DNA of 64,000 nt, from the NCBI GenBank assembly GCA_946183365.1, contig CAMHAH010000002.1:1-64000 (forward strand). The letters are read 5' to 3'. The stretch's first letter is position 1. The number at the start of each line of letters is the position of its first letter. This document shows, in pieces, positions 49,013-59,468 of the stretch. Source of the DNA: an uncultured Clostridia bacterium (GTDB lineage: Bacteria; Bacillota; Clostridia; Oscillospirales; Acutalibacteraceae). The notes beneath the pieces were generated by a model. It ran no database searches. It was given only the letters and a program-made list of their open reading frames with translations, and was not told where the DNA came from. Both the position numbers and the translations under genes were made by a program.

Positions 49013-49414
49013 TTACCTCCCTGTTGAGTGACTGCACTGTGAGCAGATGCCGTATATTATGGTGTCGCTCCTGTCGATAGAGAAGTCGTCGTTCTCAGCT
49101 ACGCTCTCAACGAGGGCGTCCGCGGTCTTTTTCTTCATATGCACGGTCTTGCCGCATTTTTTACAGCTCAGATGCAGACAGCCTATACATTCGTGAGCGT
49201 CTATATATTGGTATATTACCTCTCTTGAGCCGCCCGACGCCACCCTGCGCACCTTGCCCTCAGCTTCCATGTCAGCGAGATTGCGATAAACGGCGCTCTT
49301 GCTGATGAGCTCAGAGAGAGCGTCGGCTATCTCGCCCGCCGAGATACTCTCGTCGGTGTGCTGTGAGAGATAATCTGTCAGTATTTTACGTTGCTTTGTC
49401 ATGTATTTTGACAA
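49013..49414 (-). CDS. Fur-family transcriptional regulator, Zur-like
   Basis: MTKQRKILTDYLSQHTDESISAGEIADAL...SKSAVYRNLADMEAEGKV...CIGCLHLSCKKCGK; TTG start at 49414 placed 8 nt after GGAGG, alternative ATG at 49402. Confidence 0.88.
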   Translation of the reverse strand: MSKYMTKQRKILTDYLSQHTDESISAGEIADALSELISKSAVYRNLADMEAEGKVRRVASGGSREVIYQYIDAHECIGCLHLSCKKCGKTVHMKKKTADALVESVAENDDFSIDRSDTIIYGICSQCSHSTGR

Positions 49415-49428
49415 GCGTGTCGCCTCCA

Positions 49429-49479
49429 ATTTGCGAATTGTTCGCAAATCAGTATAACACAGCTGATGAGCTATGTCAA
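49429..49479 (-). promoter_or_regulatory. Promoter plus Zur-type operator upstream of zur-znuACB
   Basis: On minus strand: TTGACA (49479-49474), 17-nt spacer, TATACT (49456-49451), followed immediately by 9-3-9 perfect inverted repeat ATTTGCGAA-CAA-TTCGCAAAT (49449-49429). Confidence 0.75.
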
Positions 49480-49647
49480 CATAAAATATAGGTATTATCT
49501 ATTGATACGGCGTAAAACTTGTGATATAATCTATAAAGCGAAATTCGGCGTTGAAATGGTTCCGTAATCATCAGGGAGCTGTCACTCAGTGACTAAGGGT
49601 TGAATCCTTTTCAGTGAGATGAATTATTCTTTTTGTCATACGAGGCA

Positions 49648-49691
49648 ACCCTCCGCCCCTTCGGGGCACCTCCCTTAGGAAAGGGAGGCTG
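49648..49691. repeat. Family 2 palindromic repeat copy
   Basis: aaccctccgccccttcggggcacctcccttaggaaagggaggct; near-identical to the 3' module at about 13558-13602. Confidence 0.8.
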
Positions 49692-49727
49692 ATATTACAT
49701 CTACACCAACAGAAAGGTTTTGATATA

Positions 49728-51032
49728 ATGGCATTGATAACCAAGAAGCCCAGGGGCACCGAGGATGTATTGCCCCGCGACAGCTACCGCTGGCAGTTCT
49801 TAGAGGATCTGTTCAGAGACGAGGCGAGAGCCTTTGGCTACAAAGAGCTCCGCACACCCGTATTTGAGCACACCAACCTCTTTGAACGCGGAGTAGGCGA
49901 CACTACCGATGTAGTACAGAAGGAGATGTATACCTTCCTGACTAAGGGCGGCGACAGCATAACCCTCCGTCCCGAGGGTACGGCAGGCGCGGCGAGAGCC
50001 TTTCTTGAGCACGGTCTGCACAACGATCCTCTGCCTATAAAGGCGTATTATTTGACTTCTTGCTACCGCTATGAGAAGCCTCAGGCGGGCAGGCTCAGAG
50101 AGTTCCATCAGTTCGGCATGGAGTGCTACGGCACTCAGAACCCCGCCGCCGACGCCGAGCTCATCACCGCTGCGGCTAATATATTCGACCGCTTAGGGTT
50201 GAAAAATATAAGGCTCGAGATAAACTCGATCGGCTGTCCGAAGTGCAGAGCAGAGTACCATAAGGCGCTCAAGGAGTATTTCGGCGGCTACAAGGACGAG
50301 CTGTGCGAGGACTGCCGGGACAGACTGGAGCGCAACCCCATGCGCCTGCTCGACTGCAAGGTGCCTCACGATCATGAGATAGCTGAGAAGGCTCCCACGG
50401 TGCTCGATTATCTGTGTGATGAGTGCAGAGAGCACTTTGACGGAGTGAAGGCTTATCTTGACTCAAACGGCGTTGAGTATACCGTGAACCCGACAATTGT
50501 GCGCGGCCTCGATTACTATACAAAGACTGTATTTGAGTTCATATCGGGTGATATCGGCGCTCAAAGTACCATCTGCGGCGGCGGAAGATATGACGGACTT
50601 ATCGAGGACTTAGGCGGCAATCCCATGCCGGCGCTGGGCTTTGCGGCAGGTATAGAAAGACTTCTTTTGACACTCGACGCTCAGGGCATCGAGATCCCCG
50701 AGCCCGCCCCCTGTGATATCTATATCGCTTCAATGGGCGACAACGCTCACAAAAAGGCGTCTGAGCTGTGCAACGCTCTGCGCAAGTCGGGTATGTACGC
50801 CGAGTTCGACGTAGTAGGCAGAGGTCTGAGGGCTCAGATGAAGTATGCAGATAAGCTAAAGGCTAAGTTCTCGCTGGTGCTCGGCGATGATGAGCTCAGC
50901 GGCGGCACAGGCAGGCTCAAGAATATGGACAACGGCGAGCAGGTCGATATCCCGCTCGATACGGATGCGTTTACACAGAGCTTTATCGCGGCTAAGCTTG
51001 ATCACGAGTATAAGACAGCGGCGAGCAAGTAA
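49728..51032 (+). CDS. hisS: Histidyl-tRNA synthetase
   Basis: KKPRGTEDVLPRDSYRWQFLE...FERGVGDTTDVVQKEMYTF...TLRPEGTAGAARAFLEHGL; ICGGGRYDGLIEDLGG. Confidence 0.98.
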   Translation: MALITKKPRGTEDVLPRDSYRWQFLEDLFRDEARAFGYKELRTPVFEHTNLFERGVGDTTDVVQKEMYTFLTKGGDSITLRPEGTAGAARAFLEHGLHNDPLPIKAYYLTSCYRYEKPQAGRLREFHQFGMECYGTQNPAADAELITAAANIFDRLGLKNIRLEINSIGCPKCRAEYHKALKEYFGGYKDELCEDCRDRLERNPMRLLDCKVPHDHEIAEKAPTVLDYLCDECREHFDGVKAYLDSNGVEYTVNPTIVRGLDYYTKTVFEFISGDIGAQSTICGGGRYDGLIEDLGGNPMPALGFAAGIERLLLTLDAQGIEIPEPAPCDIYIASMGDNAHKKASELCNALRKSGMYAEFDVVGRGLRAQMKYADKLKAKFSLVLGDDELSGGTGRLKNMDNGEQVDIPLDTDAFTQSFIAAKLDHEYKTAASK

Positions 51033-51085
51033 AACCAAATGATAGTTCAGCTTAAACACAGCTTGATATAAAGGAAGGATGTACT

Positions 51086-52870
51086 ATGGCAGAATTTATG
51101 ACAGGGCTCAAGCGTACCCATTACTGCGGCACGCTCAGAGCTGATAATATCGGTGAGGAGGTCACCGTTTGCGGCTGGGTACAGCGTCAGCGTGACCTCG
51201 GACAGCTTATCTTCATCGATCTTCGCGACCGCACGGGTATCGTGCAGCTCGCATTTGATGACAATACAGACAGAGAGATATTTGACAAGGCTTTTGCCGC
51301 GAGATCTGAGTTCGTTCTGTGCGCTAAGGGTACTGTACGCGAGCGCTCGGCTAAGAGCAATAAGATCCCCACGGGCGATATAGAGATAGAGGTCAGCGAC
51401 CTGAGAGTGCTCTCAAAGGCCCAGACCCCGCCCTTCGAGATCGTCGACGACAGCAAGACCGCTGAGGATATTCGTCTAAAATACCGTTATCTCGATCTCA
51501 GGCGCGCTCCATTACAGCAGAATATCATCACACGCTCAAAGATCGCTAAGATCGCGCGCGATTACTTCTATGAGAACGGCTTCATCGAGATAGAGACCCC
51601 GATGATGATAAAGTCGACCCCCGAGGGCGCCCGCGATTATCTTGTGCCATCGCGTATACACAACGGTAAGTTCTACGCTCTGCCGCAGTCGCCCCAGATA
51701 TATAAGCAGCTGCTCATGCTCTCTGGCTTTGACAGATACATCCAGCTCGCGCGCTGCTTCCGCGATGAGGACCTCAGAGCCGACCGTCAGCCCGAATTCA
51801 CTCAGATAGATATGGAGCTGAGCTTTGTAGACGTCGAGGATATCATGGAGATCAACGAGGGTCTTATGTACAGGCTCTTCAAGGAGATAAAGGGCATCGA
51901 GCTCGATCTTCCCTTTGAGCGCATGACATATAACGACGCTATGAACACCTACGGCTCCGATAAGCCCGATGTTCGCTTCGGTATGCCTATACAGGATCTG
52001 AGCGAGACCGTCAAGGACGTTGATTTCGTCGTATTCAAGAGCGCTATCGAGAACGGCGGATCGGTTAGAGCGATCGTCGCTAAGGACGCCGCTTCTTCAC
52101 TGACCAGAAAGAAGATAGACAAGCTGACCGAGTATGCTAAGGGTATCGGCGCAAAGGGTCTGGCGTATATCCGCTGGGCTGACGATACTCCCAACTGCTC
52201 ATTCAATAAGTTCCTCGGCGAGGGTGACCTCGATCGTATCATAAACGCGCTCTGTCTTAAAAAGGGCGACGTCGCGCTCATCGTCGCGGATAAGAACGCG
52301 GTCGTCCTGCCTACCCTCGGCGCTCTGCGCCTTGAGGTTGGCAGACAGCTCGACCTGATACCCAAGGATGTGTATAAGTTCGTATGGATCGTAGATTTCC
52401 CGTTCTTTGAGAAGGACGAAGAGAGCGGCGAGTGGGTGGCTATGCACCATCCCTTCACCATGCCTAAGGAAGAGTGCCTCGAGTATCTCGAGACCGATCC
52501 CGGCAAGGTCATCGCAAAGGCATATGACCTGACCCTCAACGGCACCGAGCTCAGCTCGGGCTCTATCCGTATCACGGATTATGAGCTGCAGCAGCATATG
52601 TTCCGCGCGTTGAAGATGACCGATGAAGAGATCGAAGCTAAGTTCGGTTTCCTTGTAGAAGCGTATAAGTATGGCGCTCCGCCTCACGGCGGCATGGGCA
52701 TCGGCCTCGACCGTATCGCGATGCTGATGTGCGGCGCAGACAGCCTTAGGGACGTCACCGCATTCCCAAAGGTACAGAACGCCTCTGAGCTGATGAGCAA
52801 CTGCCCGTCTACGGTAGATGATGAGTCGCTCGATGTACTGGGAATACAGATAAAGAAGATCGAAGAATAA
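51086..52870 (+). CDS. aspS: Aspartyl-tRNA synthetase (AspRS/bacterial type)
   Basis: CGWVQRQRDLGQLIFIDLRDRTGIVQLAFD; LPQSPQIYKQLLMLSGFDRYIQLARCFRDEDLRADRQPEFTQIDMELSF. Confidence 0.98.
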   Translation: MAEFMTGLKRTHYCGTLRADNIGEEVTVCGWVQRQRDLGQLIFIDLRDRTGIVQLAFDDNTDREIFDKAFAARSEFVLCAKGTVRERSAKSNKIPTGDIEIEVSDLRVLSKAQTPPFEIVDDSKTAEDIRLKYRYLDLRRAPLQQNIITRSKIAKIARDYFYENGFIEIETPMMIKSTPEGARDYLVPSRIHNGKFYALPQSPQIYKQLLMLSGFDRYIQLARCFRDEDLRADRQPEFTQIDMELSFVDVEDIMEINEGLMYRLFKEIKGIELDLPFERMTYNDAMNTYGSDKPDVRFGMPIQDLSETVKDVDFVVFKSAIENGGSVRAIVAKDAASSLTRKKIDKLTEYAKGIGAKGLAYIRWADDTPNCSFNKFLGEGDLDRIINALCLKKGDVALIVADKNAVVLPTLGALRLEVGRQLDLIPKDVYKFVWIVDFPFFEKDEESGEWVAMHHPFTMPKEECLEYLETDPGKVIAKAYDLTLNGTELSSGSIRITDYELQQHMFRALKMTDEEIEAKFGFLVEAYKYGAPPHGGMGIGLDRIAMLMCGADSLRDVTAFPKVQNASELMSNCPSTVDDESLDVLGIQIKKIEE

Positions 52871-52964
52871 GCATAGTCGGTAATCGGCGGTTATCATAGC
52901 ATCGATACTAAAGCCTTTACCGTAAGCCTTGTTATGCCCTGTTCTAAGGTATAATAAACAGAAT

Positions 52965-52996
52965 AAGCCGCATCCGAATTCGGATGCGGCTTTGTC
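52965..52996. terminator. Bidirectional terminator between convergent aspS and valS
   Basis: 28-bp perfect palindrome aagccgcatccgaattcggatgcggctt (52965-52992). Confidence 0.85.
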
Positions 52997-53015
52997 GCGT
53001 TATTATGGTTTTTTA

Positions 53016-55709
53016 TCAGCCGAGCTGTTTGATAGCGGCCTTGATCAGAGCTATCTTCTCGCGCTCACGCTCTGCCTGACCCTTGATCTTCTCGATAACA
53101 GCGGCGGGAGCCTTTGACATAAAGCCCTGATTGTTCAGCTTGCCCTCATCCTGAGCGAGCAGCTTCTCAGTCTGCTGCAGCTCCTTGTTAAGACGTTTGA
53201 GCTCAGCCTCTTTGTCTACAAGCTCGTTCATCGGGATATAGAGTTTAGCGTCGGCGGTTACTACGGTGACGGCGCCCTCGATATTGAACTCATCGCCGAT
53301 CTCGACCTCGCTTGCCGAAGCGAGCTTCTTGAAGAACTCTGTTCCCTCTTTAAAGGTGTCGGGAGTTTTTGTGGCGATATAGAGCTTAGCCTTCTTTGAG
53401 GGCGGAACATTCATCTCGTTGCGCTGTGTGCGGATCGCGGTGATCGCCTTCATGATCTTCTGCATATCCTCAGCCTCTTTCTCAAAGCTGAGCTCCTCGG
53501 TGTACTCGGGGTACTTCTGCAGCATGATGGTATCGCCGTCGTGAGGGATGTTCTGCCAGATCTCTTCGGTGATGAACGGCATGAACGGATGCAGCAGCTT
53601 GAGTATCTTATCGAGCACATATACCAGCACCTGACGGGCGTTCTGAGCGGCGTTCTCATCATCGCTGTAAAGGTCGGTCTTTTTCAGCTCGATATACCAG
53701 TCGCAGAAGCAGTCCCAGATGAAGTCGTACAGCTTCTGTACCGCGATACCCAGCTCGAACTTCTCGAGGTTATCGGTGACGTCCTTGCACAGGGTGTTGA
53801 GAGTAGAGAGCACCCACTTATCCTCGAGCTTCAGGTCGGTCGGCAGGGTCAGGGGCACATCATGCCCCTCGATATTCATGAGTACAAAGCGGCTGGCGTT
53901 GTAAAGCTTGTTCGCGAAATTGCGGCAGCTCTCGACGCGCTCCTCCGAGAAGCGCATATCGTTGCCGGGCGAGTTGCCGGTAGCAAGGAAGAAGCGCAGG
54001 GCGTCGGCGCCGTATTTGTCGATGATCTCGATCGGATCAACGCCGTTGCCGAGAGATTTACTCATCTTTCTGCCCTGAGAGTCGCGGATAAGACCGTGGA
54101 TGAATACGGTGTGGAAGGGCACGTCGCCCATGTTGTGGATGCCTGAGAACATCATGCGTACTACCCAGAAGAATATGATATCGTAGCCTGTGACCAGAGT
54201 ATCGGTGGGGTAGAAGTATTTGAGCTCTTCGGTATCCTCAGGCCAGCCGAGCGTCGAGAACGGCCACAGCGCTGAGCTGAACCAGGTATCGAGCGTATCG
54301 GGGTCCTGAGTCATGTGTTTACATCCGCAGTTGGGGCAGGTATCTACGGCAGTCTTGCTGACTACCATCTCGCCGCACTCGTCGCAGTAATATACGGGGA
54401 TACGGTGACCCCACCAAAGCTGACGGGATATACACCAATCCTTTATATTTTCAAGCCAGTTGAAGTAGATCTTCTCACTGCGCTTTGGGATGAACTTGGT
54501 TCTGCCGTCGCGAACGGCGTCTATAGCCGGCTTTGCCAGCGGAGCCATCTTGACGAACCACTGCTTGGATACCATCGGCTCGATGGTGGTGTGGCAGCGG
54601 TAGCAGGTGCCGACGTCATGCTTGAGCGGCTCGATCTCTTTTAAGAGACCGAGGTCTGTCAGGTCGGCGACTATCGCCTTGCGCGCCTCATCGGTGGTCA
54701 TACCCGCGTATTTGCCGCAGTCGAGCACCTCAGGCTCGTTCTCAGAGAGCTTGCCCTTAGCCTTTAGCTCCTCATAGGCGGCTACGTCCTCAGCGCCTGT
54801 CATGTGACCGTCATAGGTGAAGCAGCGAACGATCGGCAGATCATGGCGCAGACCGACTTCAAAGTCGTTGGGGTCGTGGGCCGGGGTGATCTTGACTACG
54901 CCCGTGCCCTTCTCCATATCCGCGTGCTCGTCGCAGACGATCGGTATCTCTTTATCAAGCAGAGGCAGGATGACATGACAGCCGTGCAGGTGCTTGTAGC
55001 GCTCGTCATCTATGTTGATCGCGACCGCCGTATCACCGAGCATGGTCTCGGGACGGGTGGTAGCTATCTCAAGCATCTCGCCGGTTTCTTTAACGGGATA
55101 GAGGATGTGCCAGAAATTGCCGTTCTGCTCCTCGTACTCGACCTCCGCGTCTGAGATAGAGGTACAGCAATGAGGACACCAGTTGACCATGCGGTTGCCG
55201 CGGTAGATAAGGCCCTCGTTATAGAGTTTGACGAAGACTTCCTTAACGGCGTTCGAGCAACCCTCGTCCATTGTGAAGCGCTCGCGCTGCCAGTCGCAGC
55301 TTACGCCTAATTTCCAGAACTGCTTGGTGATCCTGCCGCCGTATTCCTTTTTCCAATCCCACGCGCGCTCAAGGAATTTCTCTCGTCCGAGATCCTCTTT
55401 CGTGACGCCTTCCTTGCGCATAGCCTCAACGATCTTCGCCTCTGTAGCGATAGAGGCGTGGTCGGTGCCGGGCAGCCACAGAGCTTCATAGCCCTGCATC
55501 CTGCGCCAGCGCGTCAGGATATCCTGCAGGGTGTTGTCCAGAGCGTGGCCGATATGCAGCTGACCTGTGATGTTGGGTGGCGGCATAACGATGCAATAGG
55601 GCTTTTTATCGGGGTTTACCTCGGCGTGGAAATAGTTGTTTTCCAGCCAATACTGATATATCCTGTCCTCGACCTGTCTCGGGTCATAGGACTTGTTGAG
55701 TTCTGCCAT
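53016..55709 (-). CDS. valS: Valyl-tRNA synthetase
   Basis: MPPPNITGQLHIGHALDNTLQDILTRWRRMQGYEALWLPGTDHASIATE; GRKMSKSLGNGVDP; C-terminal coiled coil. Confidence 0.98.
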   Translation of the reverse strand: MAELNKSYDPRQVEDRIYQYWLENNYFHAEVNPDKKPYCIVMPPPNITGQLHIGHALDNTLQDILTRWRRMQGYEALWLPGTDHASIATEAKIVEAMRKEGVTKEDLGREKFLERAWDWKKEYGGRITKQFWKLGVSCDWQRERFTMDEGCSNAVKEVFVKLYNEGLIYRGNRMVNWCPHCCTSISDAEVEYEEQNGNFWHILYPVKETGEMLEIATTRPETMLGDTAVAINIDDERYKHLHGCHVILPLLDKEIPIVCDEHADMEKGTGVVKITPAHDPNDFEVGLRHDLPIVRCFTYDGHMTGAEDVAAYEELKAKGKLSENEPEVLDCGKYAGMTTDEARKAIVADLTDLGLLKEIEPLKHDVGTCYRCHTTIEPMVSKQWFVKMAPLAKPAIDAVRDGRTKFIPKRSEKIYFNWLENIKDWCISRQLWWGHRIPVYYCDECGEMVVSKTAVDTCPNCGCKHMTQDPDTLDTWFSSALWPFSTLGWPEDTEELKYFYPTDTLVTGYDIIFFWVVRMMFSGIHNMGDVPFHTVFIHGLIRDSQGRKMSKSLGNGVDPIEIIDKYGADALRFFLATGNSPGNDMRFSEERVESCRNFANKLYNASRFVLMNIEGHDVPLTLPTDLKLEDKWVLSTLNTLCKDVTDNLEKFELGIAVQKLYDFIWDCFCDWYIELKKTDLYSDDENAAQNARQVLVYVLDKILKLLHPFMPFITEEIWQNIPHDGDTIMLQKYPEYTEELSFEKEAEDMQKIMKAITAIRTQRNEMNVPPSKKAKLYIATKTPDTFKEGTEFFKKLASASEVEIGDEFNIEGAVTVVTADAKLYIPMNELVDKEAELKRLNKELQQTEKLLAQDEGKLNNQGFMSKAPAAVIEKIKGQAEREREKIALIKAAIKQLG

Positions 55710-55869
55710 GATATAGCCTTCCTCTCTACATGATAGTCAAAATGTGAAGTTAGCGTAGTTTGCCCGTCAGGGTGTTTGTGGGCATACTCTAACCTATATA
55801 TTATGGCATTACAGGCGGATTTTGTCAAGGTCGCGCGCGACTTTTTCTCTCAGCCGCAGTAGTTTTCAG

Positions 55870-55906
55870 AAATAAAAATCACCCCTGAGAGTGATCACAG
55901 GGGTGA
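55870..55906 (-). terminator. Terminator downstream of PFOR gene
   Basis: Minus strand cacccctgtgatcactctcaggggtgatttttattt. Confidence 0.7.
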
Positions 55907-55946
55907 AGTTATGCCTGAAGGCAAATTATTGATCTATTCGGAACGA

Positions 55947-58900
55947 TCAGTCCTTAGCTCTCTCGGTAAGGGTCTCGAAGCGAGCCTCAGCGGTCTTTTC
56001 AGCCTTATCGAAGAGTTCCTCAGCTCTCTGCGGGAAGGAACGGGTCAGAGCGGAGTAACGAGCCTCGTTCATGATGAAGTCGCGATAGCTCTCTGTGGGA
56101 GCCTTGCTGTCGAGGATGAACGGGTTCTTGCCCTCAGCCTTGAGCCTGGGATCATAACGGAAGTTGTTCCAGTAACCGCAGGCTACAGCGCGCTGCATCT
56201 CCTTCTGGCAGTTCTGCATACCGCCCTTGATGGAGTGCATCTCACAGGGAGCGTAGCCGATGATAAGTGACGGACCCGGATAAGACTCGGCGTCCTTGAT
56301 AGCCTTGAGGGTCTGGTTCATATCAGCGCCCATAGCGATCTGAGCAACATAGATGTAGCCGTAAGAGATAGCTATATCAGCGAGCGACTTCTTCTGGATA
56401 GCCTTACCGGCAGCCGCGAACTGAGCGACCTGACCGATGTTTGAAGCCTTTGAAGCCTGACCGCCGGTGTTGGAGTAGACCTCGGTATCGAATACCATGA
56501 TGTTTACATCCTCGCCTGTAGCCAGTACGTGGTCAACGCCGCCGAAGCCGATATCATAAGCCCAGCCGTCGCCGCCGAAGATCCATACGGACTTCTTGGA
56601 GAGGTATTCTTTGTTTTCGAGGATATCCTCAGCGTAGGGGCAGTTCTCGCCGACCTTCTCGACCTCAGCGATGAGAGCCTTGGTAGCGGCGGTGTTCTTG
56701 TCGCCGTCGTTTAATGTAGCGAGATACTCATCGGCAGCAGCCTTGAGCTCAGCGGTAGCTCTCTCGTCAGCGATCATTTCCTTGACGTCGGCGATGAGGC
56801 GCTCGCGGATAGCTCTCTGACCGAGGAACATACCCAGACCGTGCTCGGCGTTGTCCTCAAAGAGGGAGTTCGCCCATGCGGGACCGTGACCGTTCTTGTC
56901 AACGGTGTAGGGAGAAGTAGCCGCGGGACCGCCCCAGATTGATGAACAGCCTGTAGCGTTAGAGATGTACATTCTGTCGCCGAAGAGCTGAGTTACGAGA
57001 CGAGCGTAAGAGGTCTCGGCACAGCCTGCGCAGGAGCCTGAGAACTCAAGCAGCGGCTGCTTGAACTGAGAGGAGATGACAGAGAGCTTCTCTGTGGTCT
57101 CGGGCTTCTCGGTTACGTTAGCTACGCAATAATCGAATACTGCCTGCTGATCGTCCTGAGACTCTCTGGGAACCATTGTCAGAGAGTTGGTCGGGCAAAC
57201 GCCGATACATACGCCGCAGCCCATGCAGTCGAAGGGAGATACAGCGAGGGTATATTTATAGTTTGTCTTTACGACGGGCTTGGGAGCGAACTTGGTCTGC
57301 TCGGGAGCAGCAGCGGCCTCCTCATCGCTCAGAGCGTAAGGACGGATAGTAGCGTGGGGGCAGACAAAGGCGCAGCGGTTACACTTAGCGCACTTGTCGG
57401 GTGTCCACTCGGGAACCATAACGGCAACGCCGCGCTTTTCAAATGCAGAAGCGCCCTGCTCGAATGTACCGTCGGCGTGGTCAACGAAGGCGGATACGGG
57501 CAAGCTGTCACCGTCCATACGGCCTACGGGCTCCATGATGCCCTTGACCATCTTCTCGAGCTTTGAGGTAGCGTCAGCGGCTGCCTCAGCAGCGTCCTGA
57601 GCGTCAGCCCAGTCAGCGGGAACGTTGATCTTGACATAAGCGGTAGCGCCGGCGTCGATAGCCTTCTCGTTCATCTCAACGATCTCTTTGCCCTTCTTCA
57701 TGAACTTCTGAGCCTTCTCCTTCATGTAGCCGATAGCTTCCTCAGCGGGGAGTACCTTAGCGAGTGAGAAGAACGCGCTCTGGAGAACGGTGTTGGTACG
57801 CTTGCCAAGACCGATCTGAGCGGCGAGGTCGATAGCGTTAACGGTGTAGAGCTGGATGTTGTTCTGAGCGATATAGCGCTTTGTCTCGGCGTTGAGCTTT
57901 TCAGCGAGCTCAGCCTCATCCCACTGGCAGTTGATGAGGAATACGCCGCCGGGCTTGACGTCCTGAACCATGCGGAAGCCCTTCTCGACATAAGAGGGGT
58001 TGTGGCAGGCTACGAAGTCAGCCTTGTTGATGTAATAGGGGGATTTGATGGGCTTATCACCGAAGCGCAGATGGCTGATGGTGATACCGCCGGTCTTCTT
58101 TGAGTCATACTGGAAGTATGCCTGTACATATTTGTCGGTGTGGTCGCCGATGATCTTGATAGAGTCTTTGTTAGCGCCTACGGTGCCGTCGCCGCCGAGA
58201 CCCCAGAACTTGCACTCGATGGTGCCCTCAGCCGCTGTGTTGGGAGCGGGCTTCTCTTCGAGAGAGAGGTCGGTGACATCGTCTACGATACCGATGGTGA
58301 AGTTGTGGCGCGGAGCGTCCTTCTTGAGCTCCTCATATACTGCGAATACAGATGAAGGAGGAGTATCCTTTGAACCCAGACCGTATCTGCCGCCTACTAC
58401 CTTAGCGGAGCAGCCGTTTGCAGCCAGAGCGGCTACAACGTCGAGGTACAGAGGCTCGCCCAGAGCGCCGGGCTCCTTTGTGCGGTCGAGGACCGCGATC
58501 TTCTTAGCTGTAGCGGGGATAGCCTCTACGAGCTTGTCAGCGCGGAACGGACGGTACAGTCTTACCTTTACAAGACCGACCTTCTCGCCGTTAGCATTCA
58601 TGTAGTCGATGACCTCTTCTGCAACGTCGCAGATAGAGCCCATAGCTACGATGACGCGCTCAGCGTCGGGAGCGCCGTAGTAGTTGAACAGCTTGTAGTC
58701 GGTACCGAGCTTAGCGTTTACCTTGTCCATGTACTCTTCAACGATAGCGGGAAGAGCGTCATAGTACTTGTTGCAAGCCTCACGGTGCTGGAAGAAGATA
58801 TCTCCGTTCTCGTGAGAGCCGCGCATTGTGGGATGCTCGGGGTTGAGAGCGCGCTTACGGAACGCCTTAACAGCGTCCATATCGGTCATCTCTTTGAGGT

Positions 58901-59468
58901 CGTCATAGTCCCAGATCTCGATCTTCTGGATCTCGTGTGAGGTACGGAAGCCGTCGAAGAAGTTGATGAAGGGGACTCTGCCCTTGATAGCAGCCAGATG
59001 AGCAACGGCGCCGAGATCCATGACCTCCTGGGGGTTGGTCTCTGCCAGCATAGCGAAACCTGTCTGACGGCAGGCGTATACGTCAGAGTGATCGCCGAAG
59101 ATGTTCAGCGCGTGTGACGCAACGCAGCGGGCGGAAACGTGGAATACGGACGGAAGCAATTCGCCCGCGATCTTGTACATATTCGGGATCATGAGGAGCA
59201 GACCCTGAGAAGCGGTGTAGGTGGTGGTCAGCGCGCCCGCGTTCAGCGAGCCGTGAACGGTACCTGCGGCACCTGCCTCAGACTGCATCTCTTCTACCTT
59301 TACGGTAGTGCCGAAGATGTTCTTCATGCCCTGTGCGGACCACTGATCAACGTAGTCAGCCATAGGGCTGGACGGTGTGATGGGGTAGATGCCCGCTACT
59401 TCGGTGAACGCATAGCTCACCCAAGCGGCAGCATTGTTACCGTCCATGGATTTCATTTTTCTTGCCAT
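55947..59468 (-). CDS. nifJ: Pyruvate:ferredoxin (flavodoxin) oxidoreductase
   Basis: MARKMKSMDGNNAAAWVSYAFTEVAGIYPITPSSPMADYVDQWSAQG; 4Fe-4S CAKCNRCAFVCPHATI, CMGCGVCIGVCPTNSL; TPP domain. Start set at 59468 behind ggagg. Confidence 0.97.
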   Translation of the reverse strand: MARKMKSMDGNNAAAWVSYAFTEVAGIYPITPSSPMADYVDQWSAQGMKNIFGTTVKVEEMQSEAGAAGTVHGSLNAGALTTTYTASQGLLLMIPNMYKIAGELLPSVFHVSARCVASHALNIFGDHSDVYACRQTGFAMLAETNPQEVMDLGAVAHLAAIKGRVPFINFFDGFRTSHEIQKIEIWDYDDLKEMTDMDAVKAFRKRALNPEHPTMRGSHENGDIFFQHREACNKYYDALPAIVEEYMDKVNAKLGTDYKLFNYYGAPDAERVIVAMGSICDVAEEVIDYMNANGEKVGLVKVRLYRPFRADKLVEAIPATAKKIAVLDRTKEPGALGEPLYLDVVAALAANGCSAKVVGGRYGLGSKDTPPSSVFAVYEELKKDAPRHNFTIGIVDDVTDLSLEEKPAPNTAAEGTIECKFWGLGGDGTVGANKDSIKIIGDHTDKYVQAYFQYDSKKTGGITISHLRFGDKPIKSPYYINKADFVACHNPSYVEKGFRMVQDVKPGGVFLINCQWDEAELAEKLNAETKRYIAQNNIQLYTVNAIDLAAQIGLGKRTNTVLQSAFFSLAKVLPAEEAIGYMKEKAQKFMKKGKEIVEMNEKAIDAGATAYVKINVPADWADAQDAAEAAADATSKLEKMVKGIMEPVGRMDGDSLPVSAFVDHADGTFEQGASAFEKRGVAVMVPEWTPDKCAKCNRCAFVCPHATIRPYALSDEEAAAAPEQTKFAPKPVVKTNYKYTLAVSPFDCMGCGVCIGVCPTNSLTMVPRESQDDQQAVFDYCVANVTEKPETTEKLSVISSQFKQPLLEFSGSCAGCAETSYARLVTQLFGDRMYISNATGCSSIWGGPAATSPYTVDKNGHGPAWANSLFEDNAEHGLGMFLGQRAIRERLIADVKEMIADERATAELKAAADEYLATLNDGDKNTAATKALIAEVEKVGENCPYAEDILENKEYLSKKSVWIFGGDGWAYDIGFGGVDHVLATGEDVNIMVFDTEVYSNTGGQASKASNIGQVAQFAAAGKAIQKKSLADIAISYGYIYVAQIAMGADMNQTLKAIKDAESYPGPSLIIGYAPCEMHSIKGGMQNCQKEMQRAVACGYWNNFRYDPRLKAEGKNPFILDSKAPTESYRDFIMNEARYSALTRSFPQRAEELFDKAEKTAEARFETLTERAKD

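Noticed and set aside
49553-49640. Possible T-box or leader before hisS
   Set aside because: No AGGGTGGNACCGCG T-box core found; the only structured sequence is the family 2 repeat.
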